Of a stretch of DNA of 64,000 nt, positions 49,154 to 59,122 are shown piece by piece. The notes under the pieces were generated by a model. The model was not told the origin of the DNA. It ran no database searches and worked only from the letters and a program-made list of their open reading frames with translations. Origin of the DNA: Xanthobacteraceae bacterium (GTDB taxonomy: Bacteria > Pseudomonadota > Alphaproteobacteria > Rhizobiales > Xanthobacteraceae); NCBI GenBank assembly GCA_028290465.1, contig JAQGJU010000133.1:1-64000 (forward strand), in the 5' to 3' direction. The position numbers and the translations under genes are program-made. Position 1 is the first letter of the stretch. Every line of letters begins with the position of its first letter.

Positions 49154-49933
49154 ATGAATCGATCCAGCGCGCACACTTATGAAAAGTTGGAGCGGTCTTC
49201 TGGCAACGTTGGACCGGCATACTGTTTCGCTGCAGGCACGAGCGCTGCCGCACCAGTTACGCATCACGCAGTAGCTTACGGGCTGCGTATTGTCGCTAAT
49301 CTGAAAAGCGATCGCTTTTGGCCCGGACGGGCCCCAGATACGCTGGCCGGAGGCGCAGGGTTCTCGCCTCAACTTGCGCCGCGCGGCACAGAACTTTTCG
49401 AAGCCGCCTTGTCTATCCTCGAAGATTGTCCGGAGACCTGCGACGCCTCTTGTTACCGATGCCTGCGCAGTTTTCGAAACCGCCTCGATCACGCGCTGCT
49501 CGACCGCCATGTGGGAGTCCAACTCCTGAGGCATGTGATAACTGGCGCGACCCCGTCATATTCGAATGAGCGGGCGACAAAGGCGCTGAGACTACTCGCC
49601 GATGATTTGGAAAGACAGTTTTCTGATCTATTCGACGCTGTCCGCGCATTTGAGGGCGGCGGCAGCGCTGCGCCTCTTATCATCCGTCGCAAGACTGACG
49701 GCACCGAAGTGCTGGTCGACATCCATTCACCTGTGGCGCCCGGAGTAGCAGTATTTGGAACGAACAACCCATCGGCGATTGTCGTCGACGAACTTATGGT
49801 GCGGAGACATCTAGGCGAGGCGGTCGGAAGGATCGCAAATTGTTATAAGTTCGACCGCCGATGTCGTGCTCGATCCGGCCAGCAGACCGAGAAAGATGGC
49901 TCGCCACACATCCTTCGTGAACTGTGGAAGTGA
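49154..49933 (+). pseudogene. DUF1998-domain C-terminal remnant (DrmB/helicase-like)
   Basis: The frame has 259 codons. GGAGFSPQLAPRGTELFEAA, EDCPETCDASCYRCLRSFRN and HALLDRHVG match the Cys-rich DUF1998 module of DISARM DrmB and MrfA-type helicase partners (CxxxCDxSCYxCLR). The upstream ~400+ residues of such proteins are missing and the N-terminal part is unlike them. It ends 8 bases before repeat copy B. It looks like the tail of a defence or repair gene cut during island loss. Confidence 0.65.
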
Positions 49934-50322
49934 CACGCTTTGAATCAGATGTGCGGCTTACCCAAATCGCAGACATCTCGCCGCCGTCGCGGTCGCTCGA
50001 AAGCTCCTGACCATCCTCAACGCCATCCTCAGAGACAATCGGCCATGGCAAACCGCTTGACGAACACAGTCCTTGCCCGCAGTTCCACTGCCAACCCTCC
50101 CACGCAGTCGGTATCGAACTGAACCTCTGCCCCGCGACTCCGCAAAACGGGAATTTCCTCTGAGTCCGCCAGAGACACTCGCCCAAGTTTGGAAATATTG
50201 GTTCGAATCCAGCAATCTCAGAGACGGCCGGCAGCGCGAAAAACGCGCCATTCGCGGGCCTTTCTCGCTGGTTCTATCGATCTGAAACCGGAGACCGGAG
50301 AGCAGACTGGCTGGCTGGGGCG
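49926..50322. repeat. Island direct repeat, copy B
   Basis: This copy matches 37005-37198 in two blocks, with about 240 extra bases between the blocks. It runs directly into the intact tRNA-Gln(TTG), whose 3' end overlaps its last bases. Together with copy A it brackets ~13 kb of accessory genes. Confidence 0.75.
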
Positions 50323-50386
50323 GGAGGATTCGAACCTCCGCATGGCGGAATCAAAATCCGCTGCCTTACCACTTGGCGACGCCCCA
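50312..50386 (-). tRNA. tRNA-Gln(TTG)
   Basis: Acceptor TGGGGCG/CGCCCCA with U1-A72, G73, CCA encoded. D stem GCC/GGC, anticodon stem GCGGA/TCCGC with loop TTTTGAT, T stem GGAGG/CCTCC with TTCGAAT. It is a fully canonical chromosomal Gln tRNA, unlike the array's Gln(CTG). Its 3' end faces the island and is copied at 37.2 and 32.9 kb. Confidence 0.96.
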
Positions 50387-50498
50387 ACAGACGGCAAATA
50401 CCGCCCTGCCCAAGCGGCCTTGGCCGCTTGGCGCGGGGTTCATATAGCGGCCACAGCCGTCCCTAGCAACGCCGCGATCCGGCGGCTAGATTGCAGAG

Positions 50499-52277
50499 AT
50501 GAATTACCACGCGCCGGTCGACGACATCGCGTTCGCCTTGCACCACGCGGCCGGGCTCGACCGGGCGCTGGCCGAGGGCCTTTATCCCGATTTAAGCCCC
50601 GATCTGATCGAGGCGGTGCTGACCGAGGCCGGGCGGTTCGCGTCCGACGTGATCGCGCCGCTGAACCGAATCGGCGACCAGTTCGGCACCCCCTTCAAGG
50701 ACGGGACGGTCACCACTCCGCCCGGCTGGAAGGCAGCCTATACGGCCTGGGCCGCCGCCGGCTGGAACGGCCTCGCGGCGCCGGTCGAGTGGCAGGGCCA
50801 AGGCCTGCCGCAGGCGCTCAACGCCGCCTGCATCGAAATGTGGAACGCGGCCTCGATGGCGTTCGGCATCGGCCCGGTGCTGACCATGGCTGCCGTCGAC
50901 GCCCTCGCCGACTACGGCAGCGACGAACTCAAGCGCGCCTATCTCAGCAAGCTGGTCACCGGCGAGTGGATGGGCACCATGCAGCTCACCGAGCCGCAAG
51001 CCGGCTCGGACGTCGGCGCGCTGCGGACCAAGGCCGAGCGCGCGCCCGACGGCAGCTACCGGCTGACCGGCTCGAAGATCTTTATCACCTATGGCGAGCA
51101 CGACTTAACCGACAACATCATTCATTTCGTGCTGGCCCGCCTGCCCGACGCGCCGGCCGGCACCAAGGGCATCTCGCTGTTCCTGGTGCCGAAGTTCCTA
51201 CTGAACGGGGACGGCTCGCTGGGCAAGCGCAACGATGTTCGCGCCCATTCGATCGAACACAAGATGGGCATCCACGCCTCGCCGACCTGTACGATGGTCT
51301 ATGGCGACGACGGCGGCGCGGTTGGCTATCTGATCGGTGAAGAACATCGCGGCATGCTGTGCATGTTCACGATGATGAACCGGGCGCGGCTCGCGGTCGG
51401 CCTGCAGGGCGTCGCCATTGCGGAGCGCGCCACCCAGCAGGCGCTGGCCTATGCCAAGGACCGCCGGCAGGGCCGCGCCCCCGGCGCCGCCGATGGCTCC
51501 TCACCGATCATCGATTATCCGGATGTCCGGCGCATGCTGCTGACCATGCGCGGCCTGACCCGGGCGGCACGCGCGATCTGCTATGCGACCGCGGTCGCCC
51601 TCGACCGTTCGCATCTCGCCAAGGAGGCCGAAGCCCGCGCCGCCGGACAGGGGCGCGCCTCACTGCTGACGCCGGTCGCGAAAGCGTTCGCGACCGACAT
51701 CGGCGTCGAGGTCGCCTCTCTGGGCGTGCAGGTGCATGGCGGCATGGGCTTCATCGAAGAAACCGGCGCCGCGCAGCACTATCGCGACGCCCGCATCGCG
51801 GCGATCTACGAGGGCACCAACGGCATCCAGGCGATCGATCTCGTCACCCGCAAGCTGCCGCTTGAGGACGGCGCGGTAATGCGGGCCTATCTCAAGGAGC
51901 TTTCCGAAATCATCGAACGTATCCGCACGGCCAACGATCCGGCGTTGGGCGCCATCGCCGAGCGGTTGGCCGAGGCGCTCGCCAGCCTGGAACGCGCGAC
52001 GCAATGGCTGCTGGCGCGGCTCAAAAGTGAACCGAACGCGGCGCTGGCCGGCGCGACGCCCTATCTGCGGCTGTTCGGCGTCACGGCCGGCGGCTGCATG
52101 CTGGCCCAGGAAGCGCTGGCAGCGCAGCGCCTCGCCAATGGTGCCGACACCGCGTCGCGGGTCGCCACCGCGAGATTCTTTGCCGAGAACATCGCCGTGC
52201 AGGCCGAAGGGCTGGAACGCACCATCACGCAAGGCGCCGACACGGTCGTCGCGGCTTTCCCAGACGCGGCAGCCTGA
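50499..52277 (+). CDS. Acyl-CoA dehydrogenase (AcdA/DmdC-like, long form)
   Basis: The product is 592 residues, the length of the DmdC/FadE-like class with a C-terminal extension. TMQLTEPQAGSDVGALRTKA and KIFITYGEHD are FAD-contact regions, VQVHGGMGFIEE and RIAAIYEGTNGIQAIDL contain the catalytic Glu and closing motif. It oxidises an acyl-CoA to the enoyl-CoA. The enoyl-CoA hydratase starts one base after its stop, so the two enzymes act in sequence. The substrate (branched, thio- or aryl-acyl) is not decided by sequence. Confidence 0.9.
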   Translation: MNYHAPVDDIAFALHHAAGLDRALAEGLYPDLSPDLIEAVLTEAGRFASDVIAPLNRIGDQFGTPFKDGTVTTPPGWKAAYTAWAAAGWNGLAAPVEWQGQGLPQALNAACIEMWNAASMAFGIGPVLTMAAVDALADYGSDELKRAYLSKLVTGEWMGTMQLTEPQAGSDVGALRTKAERAPDGSYRLTGSKIFITYGEHDLTDNIIHFVLARLPDAPAGTKGISLFLVPKFLLNGDGSLGKRNDVRAHSIEHKMGIHASPTCTMVYGDDGGAVGYLIGEEHRGMLCMFTMMNRARLAVGLQGVAIAERATQQALAYAKDRRQGRAPGAADGSSPIIDYPDVRRMLLTMRGLTRAARAICYATAVALDRSHLAKEAEARAAGQGRASLLTPVAKAFATDIGVEVASLGVQVHGGMGFIEETGAAQHYRDARIAAIYEGTNGIQAIDLVTRKLPLEDGAVMRAYLKELSEIIERIRTANDPALGAIAERLAEALASLERATQWLLARLKSEPNAALAGATPYLRLFGVTAGGCMLAQEALAAQRLANGADTASRVATARFFAENIAVQAEGLERTITQGADTVVAAFPDAAA

Positions 52278-52278
52278 C

Positions 52279-53031
52279 ATGTCCGACAACATCATCGTCC
52301 AGGACGAAGGCGCGGTCCGCGTGGTGCGGATCAGCCGGCCGGAAAAGAAGAACGCCCTCACGTCGGATATGTACACCGCGCTCGCGGCGGCGCTCGACAG
52401 CGCCAATGCCGATAGCGCGGTGCGCTGTACGCTGATCGCCGGCGTGCCGGGCGCCTTCACGGCCGGCAACGACCTCGCCGATTTCATGAAAGCCGCCACT
52501 CAGGGCGCTGGCCTCGCCCGCCCGGCGCATGTGTTCTTGAAAGCGCTGGTGAACAATAACAAGCCGCTGCTCGCCGCCGTGCAGGGCGTCGCGGTCGGTG
52601 TCGGCACCACCATGCTGCTGCATTGCGACTTCGTGACCGCCGGCACCGATGCGAAGTTTTCGACGCCGTTCGTCGCCCTCGGCCTGTTGCCGGAGGCCGG
52701 ATCGAGTCTGCTGGCGCCGCGCCTGATGGGACATCCGCGCGCCTTCGCGCTGCTGGTGATGGGCCGCAAGCTCGATGCCACGCAGGCGCAGGCCTGCGGG
52801 TTGGTCAACGACGTCGTCGCGCCCGAAGAGGCCGACGCGCACGCCTTGAAAGCCGCGCAGGACATCGCGGCGCTGCCGCCGGAAGCGGTCGCGCTGTCGC
52901 GGCGGCTGATGCGCGGTTCGGTCGACGACGTGGCCGCGCGCATCGACGAGGAAGCCCGGCTGTTCGGCGAACGCTTGAAGTCGCCCGAGGCCCATGCGGC
53001 GTTCGCGGCGTTCCTCAACCGCAAGCGTTAA
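52279..53031 (+). CDS. Enoyl-CoA hydratase/isomerase
   Basis: The product is 250 residues from the ATG at 52279. ISRPEKKNALTSDMYTALAA, PGAFTAGNDLADF (CoA-carbonyl oxyanion strand) and GVAVGVGTTMLLHCDFVTAG with LGLLPEAGSS are crotonase features. The second catalytic Glu is kept in PEAGSS, the first is replaced, so isomerase or lyase activity is possible. It is coupled to the acyl-CoA dehydrogenase and converges on the dioxygenase gene. Confidence 0.88.
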   Translation: MSDNIIVQDEGAVRVVRISRPEKKNALTSDMYTALAAALDSANADSAVRCTLIAGVPGAFTAGNDLADFMKAATQGAGLARPAHVFLKALVNNNKPLLAAVQGVAVGVGTTMLLHCDFVTAGTDAKFSTPFVALGLLPEAGSSLLAPRLMGHPRAFALLVMGRKLDATQAQACGLVNDVVAPEEADAHALKAAQDIAALPPEAVALSRRLMRGSVDDVAARIDEEARLFGERLKSPEAHAAFAAFLNRKR

Positions 53032-53040
53032 TCGAGAAAC

Positions 53041-53991
53041 CTACTTCACCAACGGCTTCAGGTTCTTCTCAATCTCGGCGCGCCGATGCTCCAGGAACGG
53101 CGGCAGCGACAGGCTCTCGCCGAGTTTCTCCATCGGCTCGTCGGTCGCGAAGCCCGGCCCGTCGGTGGCGATCTCGAACAGGATGCCGTTCGGCTCGCGG
53201 AAATACAGGCTGCGGAAATAGAAGCGATCGACCTTGCCGCTGTTTGGAATGCGCATCTCGGCGAGCCGCGCCGCCCAGGCATCGTACGCGTCGTCGGATA
53301 CCCGGAACGCAACATGATGCGCGCTGCCGGCGCCGGGCTGCGCCGGCGGCAAATCCGGCTGCACCGCGACATGCAGTTCGGCGGCAGCACCGCCCTCGCC
53401 CATCTGGTAGACGTGGACCGGATCCTTGGCGTTGTCCGGATGCGGATATTCCCGAACTTTTCGCATATTGGTCACACGCGTGAGCACCAGATCGGTCGGC
53501 TTGAGATCCGGCACGCTGATGGTGATCGGGCCGAGACCGCGGATCTGATGTTCGGCCGGCACCGGACTCTTGGCCCACGGATGCGTTTCGCCCTTGCCGC
53601 CATCATCGACCAAGCTGAGGCGCTGGCCTTCCGGGTCCTCGAAATCGAGCGTCGCCCGGCCGTCGCGCTCGACGACGCCGCCATGGGCGACGCCGGCCTT
53701 GCTCAGATGGTCTGCCCACCAGACCAGCGCATGTTTGCCGGGGACCCGCAGGCCGGTGCGGGCGATGCTGTGGGTGCCGCGGCGCTCGCGGTCGACCGGC
53801 CAGTCGAAAAACGTCAGGTCGCTGCCCGGCGAGGCTTTGCCGTCGGCATAGAACAGATGATAGGCGCTGACATCGTCCTGGTTGACGGTCTTCTTCACCA
53901 GCCGCAGGCCGAGCACTTGGGTATAGAAGGCGAGATTGCCGGGCGCGTCCGCCGACACCGCGGTGAGATGGTGAATGCCGGTCAGCTGCAT
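53041..53991 (-). CDS. VOC ring-cleaving dioxygenase (MhqO/LinE-like)
   Basis: The product is 316 residues from the ATG at 53991; the longer frame to 54045 lacks a start signal. [20 protein letters not shown] is the first metal-ligand strand, and [12 protein letters not shown] and [11 protein letters not shown] are the second VOC module with the His and Glu ligands. [20 protein letters not shown] and SDLTFFDWP match the MhqO class of hydroquinone-type dioxygenases. It converges on the enoyl-CoA hydratase gene. Confidence 0.88.
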   Translation of the reverse strand: MQLTGIHHLTAVSADAPGNLAFYTQVLGLRLVKKTVNQDDVSAYHLFYADGKASPGSDLTFFDWPVDRERRGTHSIARTGLRVPGKHALVWWADHLSKAGVAHGGVVERDGRATLDFEDPEGQRLSLVDDGGKGETHPWAKSPVPAEHQIRGLGPITISVPDLKPTDLVLTRVTNMRKVREYPHPDNAKDPVHVYQMGEGGAAAELHVAVQPDLPPAQPGAGSAHHVAFRVSDDAYDAWAARLAEMRIPNSGKVDRFYFRSLYFREPNGILFEIATDGPGFATDEPMEKLGESLSLPPFLEHRRAEIEKNLKPLVK

Positions 53992-54069
53992 GGCACGCCT
54001 CATGTCCCTGATTTCAGCAAGGCATGTGGGGGCAACCGGCCGCAATGTCCAGCTTCGAACCGTACCGAC

Positions 54070-55710
54070 CTATATAGGCTTCTTGAAATAGAAGGCCTCG
54101 GCGGGCAGCGACCCATAGGTGAACGGCTCCTGGCGTTTCCCGGTTTCCGTCAGCACCTCGTCGCGCACCTTACGGAACAGCAGGTTGATCTCCAGGCCCG
54201 GCGTCCCCAGGTTCTTGATCAGCGAGGTGACGAACGGGCTGTTTGCCGTGGATCCGTCCAGCGCCACCTGCCCGTGCTTGGCCGCATAGGCGACCAGCGT
54301 CGCGCCTTCGGGTTCGATATTGGCGAGGCCATTACCAATCGAGCGACTCTTGCCGGCGGTCTTGGTCATGGTCTTGACGAACGGATTGTCGCGGCAGGCA
54401 TCGAGCACCACGAGGCGCAGCTTGCGGGCGCCATCGACCGCCTGCAGTACCTGCTCCAGCGGCACAGCCTCGAAGGTAACGTCGCGGTCGGACGCCAGCT
54501 TGGCGTCGACAGGCACCAGATAATTGACGCCGCCGACTTCCATTCCATGACCGGCGAAATACACCACCGCCCAATCGGCCCGTTCGGACTCGGTCGCGAA
54601 GGCCTTGAGCGCCTGCAACACCTGCTCGCGCGACAGGTCGAGTTTCAGGGTGACGCGCGTGAAACCGACGCGCTCCAGCGCAGAGGCCAGCGCGGTCGCG
54701 TCGTTCTTCGGGTTCGTCAGCGGCGACGTGTTGGCATAGCGGCTGTTGCCGATCACCAGCGCGACCCGCGCCTCCGTGCGCGGCGCGGCCGGCTGTGCGG
54801 ACGGCGGAGCCGTATTGGGCCGCACTGTGTTGGGCTGGACAGTGGTGGGCTGGGCAGTGGTGGGCCGCACATTGGTCTGTTGCGTCGGAGTCGGCCTTCC
54901 GGCCGGCGGCCTTACACCGATCGGCTGCGTGGCATTGGGCGGCGGCACATTTGGAAGTGGCGCGGTCTCCCTGGCCACCACCAAGCGGCGCTCCATCCGG
55001 CTGACCGACTGGGGAAAGCTCTTGGCCGACGGATCAAGCAACACCGCCTTGCGATAGTCGGCGAGCGCCCTGGGGATATCCTGCATGGCCTCGTGGGTCT
55101 GGCCGCGCTCGTAGAACAAGGGACCTGACTGTGGAGCCAGCCGGATCGCATTGTCGTGGTCGGCCAGCGCACGCCGATAATCGAGCTTGAGCCGGTAGGC
55201 TACCGCGCGGTTGCTATAGGCGAGCCCATATTTAGGATCGACCGAGATTGCGGCGCTGGTATCCGCGATAGAACGGTCATAGTCGCGCTTCCAGCGATAG
55301 GCGACGCCGCGATTGTTCAGAGCTCGCGCGTCGCGCGGATTACGCCGCAGCGCAAAATCATAGTCGGCGATCGCGCGGTCATATTCCCCCTTGCGCCGGA
55401 ATGCGATGCCCCGGGAATTGCGCGCCCTTGCATCGTCCGGATCGATCCGGAGCGCGGTGTCGAAATCGGCGATGGCGTCGTCGAACGCGCTCTTGCGGGT
55501 GAACGCCAGCCCGCGATTGGTCAGCGCCCGGATCTGGCCCGGCGGCGGCATGCGCGGCGAGCCCAACAAGGACGAACAGGCCGCGATGATGCGGTCCGGG
55601 TCGAGTTTGGATTCGCTGCAATCGCGCTGGGCGGTGCCTTGCGCCGACGCCACGGCCGTGGTCGCCAAAACGGTCAGGAGTGCCACCCCCCCGCACAAAC
55701 CGAACCGCAT
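54070..55710 (-). CDS. TPR-caspase (metacaspase-like) secreted protein
   Basis: The product is 546 residues from the ATG at 55710, with GAGGAG six bases upstream. A signal peptide (LLTVLATTAVASAQ) precedes five or six TPR repeats (NRGLAFTRKSAFDDAIADFD, NNRGVAYRWKRDYDRSIAD and so on). A Pro/Thr/Asn/Gln linker with four PTT/PNT-type repeats joins a C-terminal caspase p20: ALVIGNSRYAN, VVYFAGHGMEVGG (catalytic His) and LVVLDACRDNPF (catalytic Cys). Periplasmic TPR-caspases are common in Rhizobiales; the targets are unknown. Confidence 0.9.
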   Translation of the reverse strand: MRFGLCGGVALLTVLATTAVASAQGTAQRDCSESKLDPDRIIAACSSLLGSPRMPPPGQIRALTNRGLAFTRKSAFDDAIADFDTALRIDPDDARARNSRGIAFRRKGEYDRAIADYDFALRRNPRDARALNNRGVAYRWKRDYDRSIADTSAAISVDPKYGLAYSNRAVAYRLKLDYRRALADHDNAIRLAPQSGPLFYERGQTHEAMQDIPRALADYRKAVLLDPSAKSFPQSVSRMERRLVVARETAPLPNVPPPNATQPIGVRPPAGRPTPTQQTNVRPTTAQPTTVQPNTVRPNTAPPSAQPAAPRTEARVALVIGNSRYANTSPLTNPKNDATALASALERVGFTRVTLKLDLSREQVLQALKAFATESERADWAVVYFAGHGMEVGGVNYLVPVDAKLASDRDVTFEAVPLEQVLQAVDGARKLRLVVLDACRDNPFVKTMTKTAGKSRSIGNGLANIEPEGATLVAYAAKHGQVALDGSTANSPFVTSLIKNLGTPGLEINLLFRKVRDEVLTETGKRQEPFTYGSLPAEAFYFKKPI

Positions 55711-55911
55711 TACCGTCTCCTCTAGATGTCGTTTCATTGGTCGCGGCCGTTCATGGTCGGGTTCATAGCTCTACCGGTTCCAGAATTGACCGGACACGAC
55801 CCGGGCGGCGGCTCAGGATACCGTAAACGATTGACTTCGCGCTCCACCCCAGGTCGGATCGCAACCTGATTCACAACCTTTACTGCAACAGCACTCACAA
55901 AGGCTGTCACC

Positions 55912-56778
55912 ATGTCACTGGCCGGAAAGACTCTGTTCATTACCGGCGCCTCCCGCGGCATAGGCCTCGCCATCGCGCTGGCAGCGGCCCGCCAGGGCGC
56001 CAATATCGCGGTCGCGGCCAAGACCGCCGAGCCCCACGCCAAACTTCCCGGAACCATCCACACCGCTGCGCAAGAGATCATCGAAGCCGGCGGCAAGGCG
56101 CTGGCCCTGACCGTCGACGTCCGCGACGAGGCTTCGGTGCAGGCCGCGATGGACCAGACCGTCGCCACCTTCGGCGGCATCGACATTGTGGTCAACAACG
56201 CAAGCGCCATCAACCTGACAAAGGTGGCCGACACCGACATGCGCCGCTTCGATCTGATGCATCAGGTCAATGCTCGTGGAACTTTTCTGGTGTCGAAAAC
56301 CGCGCTGCCGCATCTCGCCAAGGCCGCCAATCCGCATATCCTGATGTTGTCGCCGCCGCTGGACATGAAGGAAAAGTGGTTCGCGCCCTACACCGGCTAT
56401 GCGATGGCCAAGTTCGGCATGAGCCTCGTGGTGCTGGGTCTGGCCGGCGAACTGCGCAGCAAGGGCATCGCCGTCAACGCGCTGTGGCCGCGCACCACCA
56501 TCGCGACGTCGGCCATCAAGAACCTGCTCGGCGGCGATGGCATCATGCGCATGTCGCGGACCCCTGACATCATCGCCGACGCCGCCTGCCGGATCTTCGA
56601 GAAGCCGGCGAAAAGCTTCACCGGCCAGTTCCTGATCGACGACAGTTTTCTTGCCGCCGAAGGCGTTACCGACTTCGATCAATACCGGGTCGATCCGACA
56701 CAGGCGCTGGCGCCGGACTTCTTCGTGCCCGACGACATGCCGCCGCCGGCCTGCGTCAGTTTGAAGCCGAAGGACTGA
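55912..56778 (+). CDS. SDR-family oxidoreductase (HSDL2-like)
   Basis: The product is 288 residues. TLFITGASRGIGLAIALAAA binds NAD(P), NNASAINL is the structural motif, and YTGYAMAKFGMSL holds Tyr and Lys. AVNALWPRTTIATSAIKNLL and KSFTGQFLIDDSFLAAEGV are typical of the HSDL2-like branch. A stretch near the catalytic Ser reads MLSPPLD, where the usual SSP-type Ser is present. The function is probably an acyl or sterol alcohol dehydrogenase; the substrate is unknown. Confidence 0.88.
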   Translation: MSLAGKTLFITGASRGIGLAIALAAARQGANIAVAAKTAEPHAKLPGTIHTAAQEIIEAGGKALALTVDVRDEASVQAAMDQTVATFGGIDIVVNNASAINLTKVADTDMRRFDLMHQVNARGTFLVSKTALPHLAKAANPHILMLSPPLDMKEKWFAPYTGYAMAKFGMSLVVLGLAGELRSKGIAVNALWPRTTIATSAIKNLLGGDGIMRMSRTPDIIADAACRIFEKPAKSFTGQFLIDDSFLAAEGVTDFDQYRVDPTQALAPDFFVPDDMPPPACVSLKPKD

Positions 56779-56792
56779 CGCACTCTCCGTTC

Positions 56793-56866
56793 GTCCCCGC
56801 GCAAGCGGGGACCCATTCTTCGCCGACCCTTCAGTGCAAGAGCTGGATTCCCGCTTGCGCGGGAAT
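56793..56866. repeat. Palindromic double hairpin (REP-like)
   Basis: GTCCCCGC-GCAA-GCGGGGAC (56793-56812) and ATTCCCGC-TTGC-GCGGGAAT (56847-56866) are two perfect eight-base hairpins with mirrored flanks, between two convergent genes. They look like a REP/BIME element, and fit the RAYT relic at 23147. Confidence 0.75.
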
Positions 56867-56882
56867 GAGCGGAGCAAGCGCC

Positions 56883-57980
56883 CTACGCCTTCAAACGCGG
56901 GATCAACCGCAGCGCATTCTCGGATCCGATCGCCTTGAGATCCTCCGGCGATAGTCCGAGCGTCTGCAACTCCTTCATCTGGCCCATGCCGAAATACGGA
57001 TAGTCGGTGCCATAGGTGATCTGCGAGGTCGCGACCAGTTTGGTCAGCGCCGCGATCGATGGGGCGCTGGTCGCATTGGCCGTGTCGTAATACAGCCGCC
57101 TGAGTTCGCCGACGATCCCGTCCGGCGCGAACTCCTTCAAGTTCGGCCGCTTGCCGTAGAACGAGTCGATGCGGGCCGCCATCATCGGGATGGTGCCGCC
57201 GGCATGCGAGAACAGCCATTTGATGTCGCGGGTCCGCGCGAAGGTGCCGCCCAGCAGCAGGCTGGTCACCGTGCGCGTGGTGTCGTGCGGCACTTCGATG
57301 ACGGCCGGGAACGTGCCGACGCTGAGATTGCCGCAGCAGCTCGCGACCAGCGGGTGCACGTAGACCACCGCTTTCCGCCGATTCAGTTCGTCGAACACCG
57401 GCTTGTAGGCCGGGTTGCCCAGCCACTTGTCGCCGTAATTGCTCTGCAGGCCGACGCCGTCGGCCTTGAGCGTATCGAAGGCGTATTCGATCTCCTTCAG
57501 GGTCGCGTCCGGGTCGAGCATCGACAGCGTCGCGAACAGCCCGAATCGGCCCGGATAGTCGCGCACCATCTCGGCCGCGTAGTCGTTGCAGGCGCGGGCC
57601 ATCCGGCTCGCCTCCGGGGCCGGCAGATCGAACCAGACGCCCGGCGTCGAGGCCAGCGACAGCACGCCGACCTTGATGCCGTCTCTGTCCATGTCCTCGA
57701 TGGTCTTGGCGCGCGACCAAGCCACCTGACCGGGGAAATGCGGCTGCTTGCGCGCCACTTCCCAATCCAGCCACAGCTTTTGATATTCCGGCGGATAGAA
57801 ATGATGATGGGTGTCGATCAGCGTCGGCGCGCCCTGCGCGGGAGCGACGTCGGGCAACAGGCTGGCGCCGCCGAGCGCGCCAAGACCGACCGCACCGAGG
57901 CCGGCCAGGAACTGCCGGCGCGAGGCACCGCCACAGCACACACAACCACGGAAATGATAGGAAGCCGTCCGGAGCGTCAT
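56883..57980 (-). CDS. Amidohydrolase-2 family decarboxylase/hydrolase with Tat signal
   Basis: The product is 365 residues. [18 protein letters not shown] is a twin-arginine signal, so it is exported folded. [16 protein letters not shown] gives the HxH zinc motif, YVHPL and FSHAGGTIP further His ligands, and [10 protein letters not shown] the Asp. This is the ACMSD/2,3-dihydroxybenzoate decarboxylase-like family. No operon partner; it converges on the SDR gene across a REP-like hairpin. Confidence 0.87.
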   Translation of the reverse strand: MTLRTASYHFRGCVCCGGASRRQFLAGLGAVGLGALGGASLLPDVAPAQGAPTLIDTHHHFYPPEYQKLWLDWEVARKQPHFPGQVAWSRAKTIEDMDRDGIKVGVLSLASTPGVWFDLPAPEASRMARACNDYAAEMVRDYPGRFGLFATLSMLDPDATLKEIEYAFDTLKADGVGLQSNYGDKWLGNPAYKPVFDELNRRKAVVYVHPLVASCCGNLSVGTFPAVIEVPHDTTRTVTSLLLGGTFARTRDIKWLFSHAGGTIPMMAARIDSFYGKRPNLKEFAPDGIVGELRRLYYDTANATSAPSIAALTKLVATSQITYGTDYPYFGMGQMKELQTLGLSPEDLKAIGSENALRLIPRLKA

Positions 57981-58145
57981 AGGCGTTCTCCCGAGTGCCG
58001 TTCATGCGACGGCTTATCCATGGATTGAGACAGTCCGGCCGACCGCGGTCAACACCTCTCGTCATGCTGCATGCTGCCGGCCCACCCCGCGGGTCGGTTC
58101 CCGGGCCGGGTAGCAACCCGCGCGCAGGCACGCTAGATAGTCTCC

Positions 58146-59087
58146 ATGTCCACCCTGCTCGTGACTCATCCGGCCTGCCTCGACCATCTGACGCCGCCTG
58201 GCCATCCGGAGCGCCCGGACCGGCTGCGCGCGGTCGAACGGGCGCTGGAGGATGAGCGGTTTCAGGCGCTGCTACGGGTCGAGGCCCCCATGGCCTCGCT
58301 CGAGACCGTCGCGCTGTGCCACCCTGTCGACTACGTGACGCAGATCCGCGACGTCAGCCCGAAGGAAGGCATGGTGCGGCTCGACGCCGACACCACGATG
58401 TCGCCAGGCACCTTCGAGGCCGCGCTGCGCTGCGTCGGCGGCGCGGTGTTCGCGGTCGACGAGGTGATGGAAAAGCGCGCCACCAATGCCTTCGTGGCGA
58501 CCCGCCCGCCGGGCCATCATGCCGAGACCGCGCGGCCGATGGGCTTCTGTTTCTTCAACCATGCCGCCATCGCGGCCCGCTACGCCCAGAAGCGCCATGG
58601 CGCCGGACGAGTCGCCGTCGTCGATTTCGACGTGCATCACGGTAATGGGTCGCAAGATATCTTCTGGAACGACGCCAGCGTGCTGTACGCTTCGACCCAC
58701 GAGATGCCGCTCTATCCGGGCACGGGCTCGCGAAGCGAGACCGGCCTGCACAACAATATCGTCAACGCGCCACTGTCGGCCGGCGACGGCGGCGAGGCCT
58801 TCCGGGCCGCGTTCGAGACCACGATCCTGCCGCGCGTGACCGCGTTCATGCCGGACCTGTTGATCATCTCCGCCGGTTTCGACGCGCATATGCGCGACCC
58901 GCTGGCCAACCTGAACCTGCTGGAGGCCGATTTCGCCTGGGCGACCCAGAAGCTGATGGACATCGCCGACAAGAACGCGCATGGCCGCATCGTCTCGGTG
59001 CTGGAAGGCGGCTACGATCTCGAAGGCCTCGGTAAATCCGCCGCGGCCCATGTGCTCACGCTGATGCGCGGCTCCTCCAACACCTGA
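58146..59087 (+). CDS. Histone deacetylase/acetylpolyamine amidohydrolase family protein
   Basis: The product is 313 residues. [35 protein letters not shown] (paired His), [19 protein letters not shown] (zinc Asp/His) and [19 protein letters not shown] complete the deacetylase core. It removes acetyl or other acyl groups from amines. It sits 35 bases before xseB on the same strand, an arrangement that is widespread in Alphaproteobacteria. Confidence 0.92.
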   Translation: MSTLLVTHPACLDHLTPPGHPERPDRLRAVERALEDERFQALLRVEAPMASLETVALCHPVDYVTQIRDVSPKEGMVRLDADTTMSPGTFEAALRCVGGAVFAVDEVMEKRATNAFVATRPPGHHAETARPMGFCFFNHAAIAARYAQKRHGAGRVAVVDFDVHHGNGSQDIFWNDASVLYASTHEMPLYPGTGSRSETGLHNNIVNAPLSAGDGGEAFRAAFETTILPRVTAFMPDLLIISAGFDAHMRDPLANLNLLEADFAWATQKLMDIADKNAHGRIVSVLEGGYDLEGLGKSAAAHVLTLMRGSSNT

Positions 59088-59122
59088 GAGTGGCGCACTT
59101 CGCGCACCCAATGGAAACAACC

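Noticed and set aside
53086..55128. 680-codon open frame on the plus strand
   Set aside because: It lies antisense to the ring-cleaving dioxygenase and TPR-caspase genes, both of which have clear families. Its composition (Arg/His/Gly-rich) is that of a shadow frame in high-GC DNA.
55915..58131. 738-codon open frame on the minus strand
   Set aside because: It overlaps the SDR gene antisense and the amidohydrolase in another frame, has Arg-rich shadow composition and no family match.
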